A stretch of 64,000 nucleotides of DNA from Neoscytalidium dimidiatum (taxonomy: Eukaryota; Ascomycota; Dothideomycetes; Botryosphaeriales; Botryosphaeriaceae): positions 3,410,001-3,474,000 of the forward strand of contig CM074696.1 in NCBI GenBank assembly GCA_037367355.1. Direction: 5' to 3'. Under the pieces are notes generated by a model, which saw nothing but the letters and a program-made list of their open reading frames with translations, was not told the origin of the DNA and did no database searches. Within the stretch, counting starts at the first letter, position 1; each line of letters begins with the position of its first letter. Positions 62,600-64,000 of the stretch are shown here, piece by piece. The translations under genes were made by a program, and so were the position numbers.

Positions 62600-64000
62600 A
62601 TGCAGCATTTCATTCACTTGAGAGATGGCCACCGCACGGCCAGCCCTGTACCAAGCCGCTCACGACAACGCGGGGCTCTCTCTGAAGACGAGCGCCGTCG
62701 ACGCGCAGCTGCGGCCAGAGTCGATGTTCCAAATACTAATGCTGATAAAAATCAGCATGAATCTGATGGACAATCATTACAGCAAGAAGTGAAGCGGCAA
62801 CCTCGGACAGTCACAGTCAAAGCCCAGTATTCAAGACAGCGACGGTCATCAGTGCCCAGCTCCGATGTGTTTGATACTGATCCAGAGAATGCTGATGTTA
62901 CGACAACCACGAATCTCTCAGATGTGTTTCAACCGCAGAACACCTATGCCCAAGGCGGCTACCAGGCCGCAGTATATCAAGGCAGCCTTGTTGGTGACGA
63001 GTCCCAGTTCGCAGAGGATGAGGAGTCGGAAGATGATCGCACACCATACAATCCACAGCAATCCGGCTTGCAAGCTGACGAAGTCAATATTGTCACGAAT
63101 GCAGCTCGTCAAATTGGTGACCATTTTGCACCAAGTCAGTCATATCCCACAACGACTCAGCCTGATGAAGAGGAAGCTGAAGGCAGCTATGATGACTACG
63201 GTCAAGACTATGTCGAGACTGAGCCCCTTGATACCCGTAGGCATGGCGCATGGCAAGGGTCTCAGGATTATGTCCAGCCTCATCCGCCTCATCCCTTTCA
63301 AGATACTGTGCAGCGGCTGCGTAAAGAAGCACCGATACAAAAGACCACATCCGACACCAACCTACCACTCCGCTACGATACTGCTGGAGCCGAGGCTCCT
63401 CGAACTCTTAGTGCTGCCCCCACATATCATGGTCAGCAGCAGCAAAGTAACATGGAACCGCCCCGCATTGCGGAGAGACAGTCGTTCAGGCAAACACCGA
63501 ACCACTCTCCAACACCTTCCAATGCCGAAACTATTAACGAGCGCAACTTCTTCGGCACCGCAGCACAGCAATACCCTTTGACTCCCTCGGAAACCAGTTC
63601 TGAGGTACCTCTTGACTACGACCAAGATACACTGTATAAGATGAAATACAGCGAACTGCACCAGGAGTCCTTTGACTTCGAGCCCCGTGCTGATCCTACC
63701 GAGGCGCCTCTTGCTCATCTGAAAGAAGCCTCGCTCGACATGCGCATGCAAGCCGCGTTTGAGGACCTTGACCCGAATAATCAGGCAAAGTTCTTTGCCA
63801 ACCTCAGTATTGAAGAATGGGAAGATGCCGGCGATTGGTTCCTCGATCAGTTCGGCGGTATTCTCAAGCAATTCAAGGAAGCCCGGAAGAAGAAGAGAAA
63901 TGCTGCACGCGAGTTCGAAAATGAGATCCGGAAGCGCAATGAGGCCGTCAGCAGGAAGAGGCAGTGTATCCAGGATCACATCGACGAGATGAAGGGCAAG
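62600..64000 (+). CDS. ECM11-domain protein (5' part, runs off the window)
   Basis: ATG at 62600 opens a frame with no stop to the window end (467 codons so far). The start MQHFIHLRDGHRTASPVPSR is followed by a long polar, disordered region. It leads into a block typical of the C-terminal Ecm11 domain: NNQAKFFANLSIEEWEDAGD, then WFLDQFGGILKQFKEARKKK, then FENEIRKRNEAVSRKRQ. Yeast Ecm11 acts with Gmc2 in the synaptonemal complex central element, with SUMO (family knowledge). The role in filamentous fungi is less certain. The gene probably ends shortly beyond 64000, since the domain is C-terminal in the family. No intron is needed in the visible part. Confidence 0.8.
   Translation, partial: MQHFIHLRDGHRTASPVPSRSRQRGALSEDERRRRAAAARVDVPNTNADKNQHESDGQSLQQEVKRQPRTVTVKAQYSRQRRSSVPSSDVFDTDPENADVTTTTNLSDVFQPQNTYAQGGYQAAVYQGSLVGDESQFAEDEESEDDRTPYNPQQSGLQADEVNIVTNAARQIGDHFAPSQSYPTTTQPDEEEAEGSYDDYGQDYVETEPLDTRRHGAWQGSQDYVQPHPPHPFQDTVQRLRKEAPIQKTTSDTNLPLRYDTAGAEAPRTLSAAPTYHGQQQQSNMEPPRIAERQSFRQTPNHSPTPSNAETINERNFFGTAAQQYPLTPSETSSEVPLDYDQDTLYKMKYSELHQESFDFEPRADPTEAPLAHLKEASLDMRMQAAFEDLDPNNQAKFFANLSIEEWEDAGDWFLDQFGGILKQFKEARKKKRNAAREFENEIRKRNEAVSRKRQCIQDHIDEMKGK

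Overview
The window is nuclear DNA of a filamentous ascomycete (Pezizomycotina). The genes carry many short GT-AG introns of about 46-130 bp with CTAAC/CTAAT-like branch sites. Coding regions are GC-rich, intergenic regions are poorer in GC, and the proteins belong to characteristic fungal families. All intron coordinates below were placed by eye from reading-frame continuity and splice motifs.

Left part (about 0.4-17.2 kb): an accessory, decaying region. Intact genes are a cytochrome P450 (3503-5371), an alpha-arrestin (8890-10388) and a maltose/galactoside O-acetyltransferase-like gene (13768-14643). Between them lie broken genes: a flavin amine oxidase, an SDR N-terminus, a phytanoyl-CoA dioxygenase (PhyH) family gene, a second acetyltransferase that has lost its core and carries a 53-bp insert, a dihydroflavonol-reductase-like SDR with a stop at codon 5, a beta-lactamase/LovD-like gene that has lost its SxxK lysine, and an alpha/beta-hydrolase. 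These are enzyme types common in fungal secondary metabolism, but no PKS, NRPS or terpene synthase lies in the window. I read this as a relic or the flank of a metabolic cluster.

Middle and right (17.2-51.7 kb and 57.7-64 kb): mostly conserved housekeeping genes. They are a low-complexity hypothetical protein, CDC73 (Paf1 complex), PPT2-type phosphopantetheinyl transferase, a GH43 glycosidase, MCD4 (GPI anchor), SEC27 (COPI beta-prime), an MSB2-type signalling mucin with a 6.6-kb gene-free upstream region, MSP1 AAA-ATPase, TIM21, a large hypothetical protein, a CoA-binding protein, LEU1, an F-box-like protein, and the first part of an ECM11-domain gene that runs off the right edge.

A smaller accessory patch (about 52-57.7 kb) holds a decayed surface glycoprotein gene, a second P450 and 2.4 kb without a recognisable gene.

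The housekeeping genes share no single pathway. TIM21 and MSP1 are divergent neighbours, both mitochondrial. CDC73 and PPT2 lie in tandem, as do MCD4, SEC27 and MSB2 on the minus strand. No rRNA, tRNA, CRISPR array or intact transposon was found.
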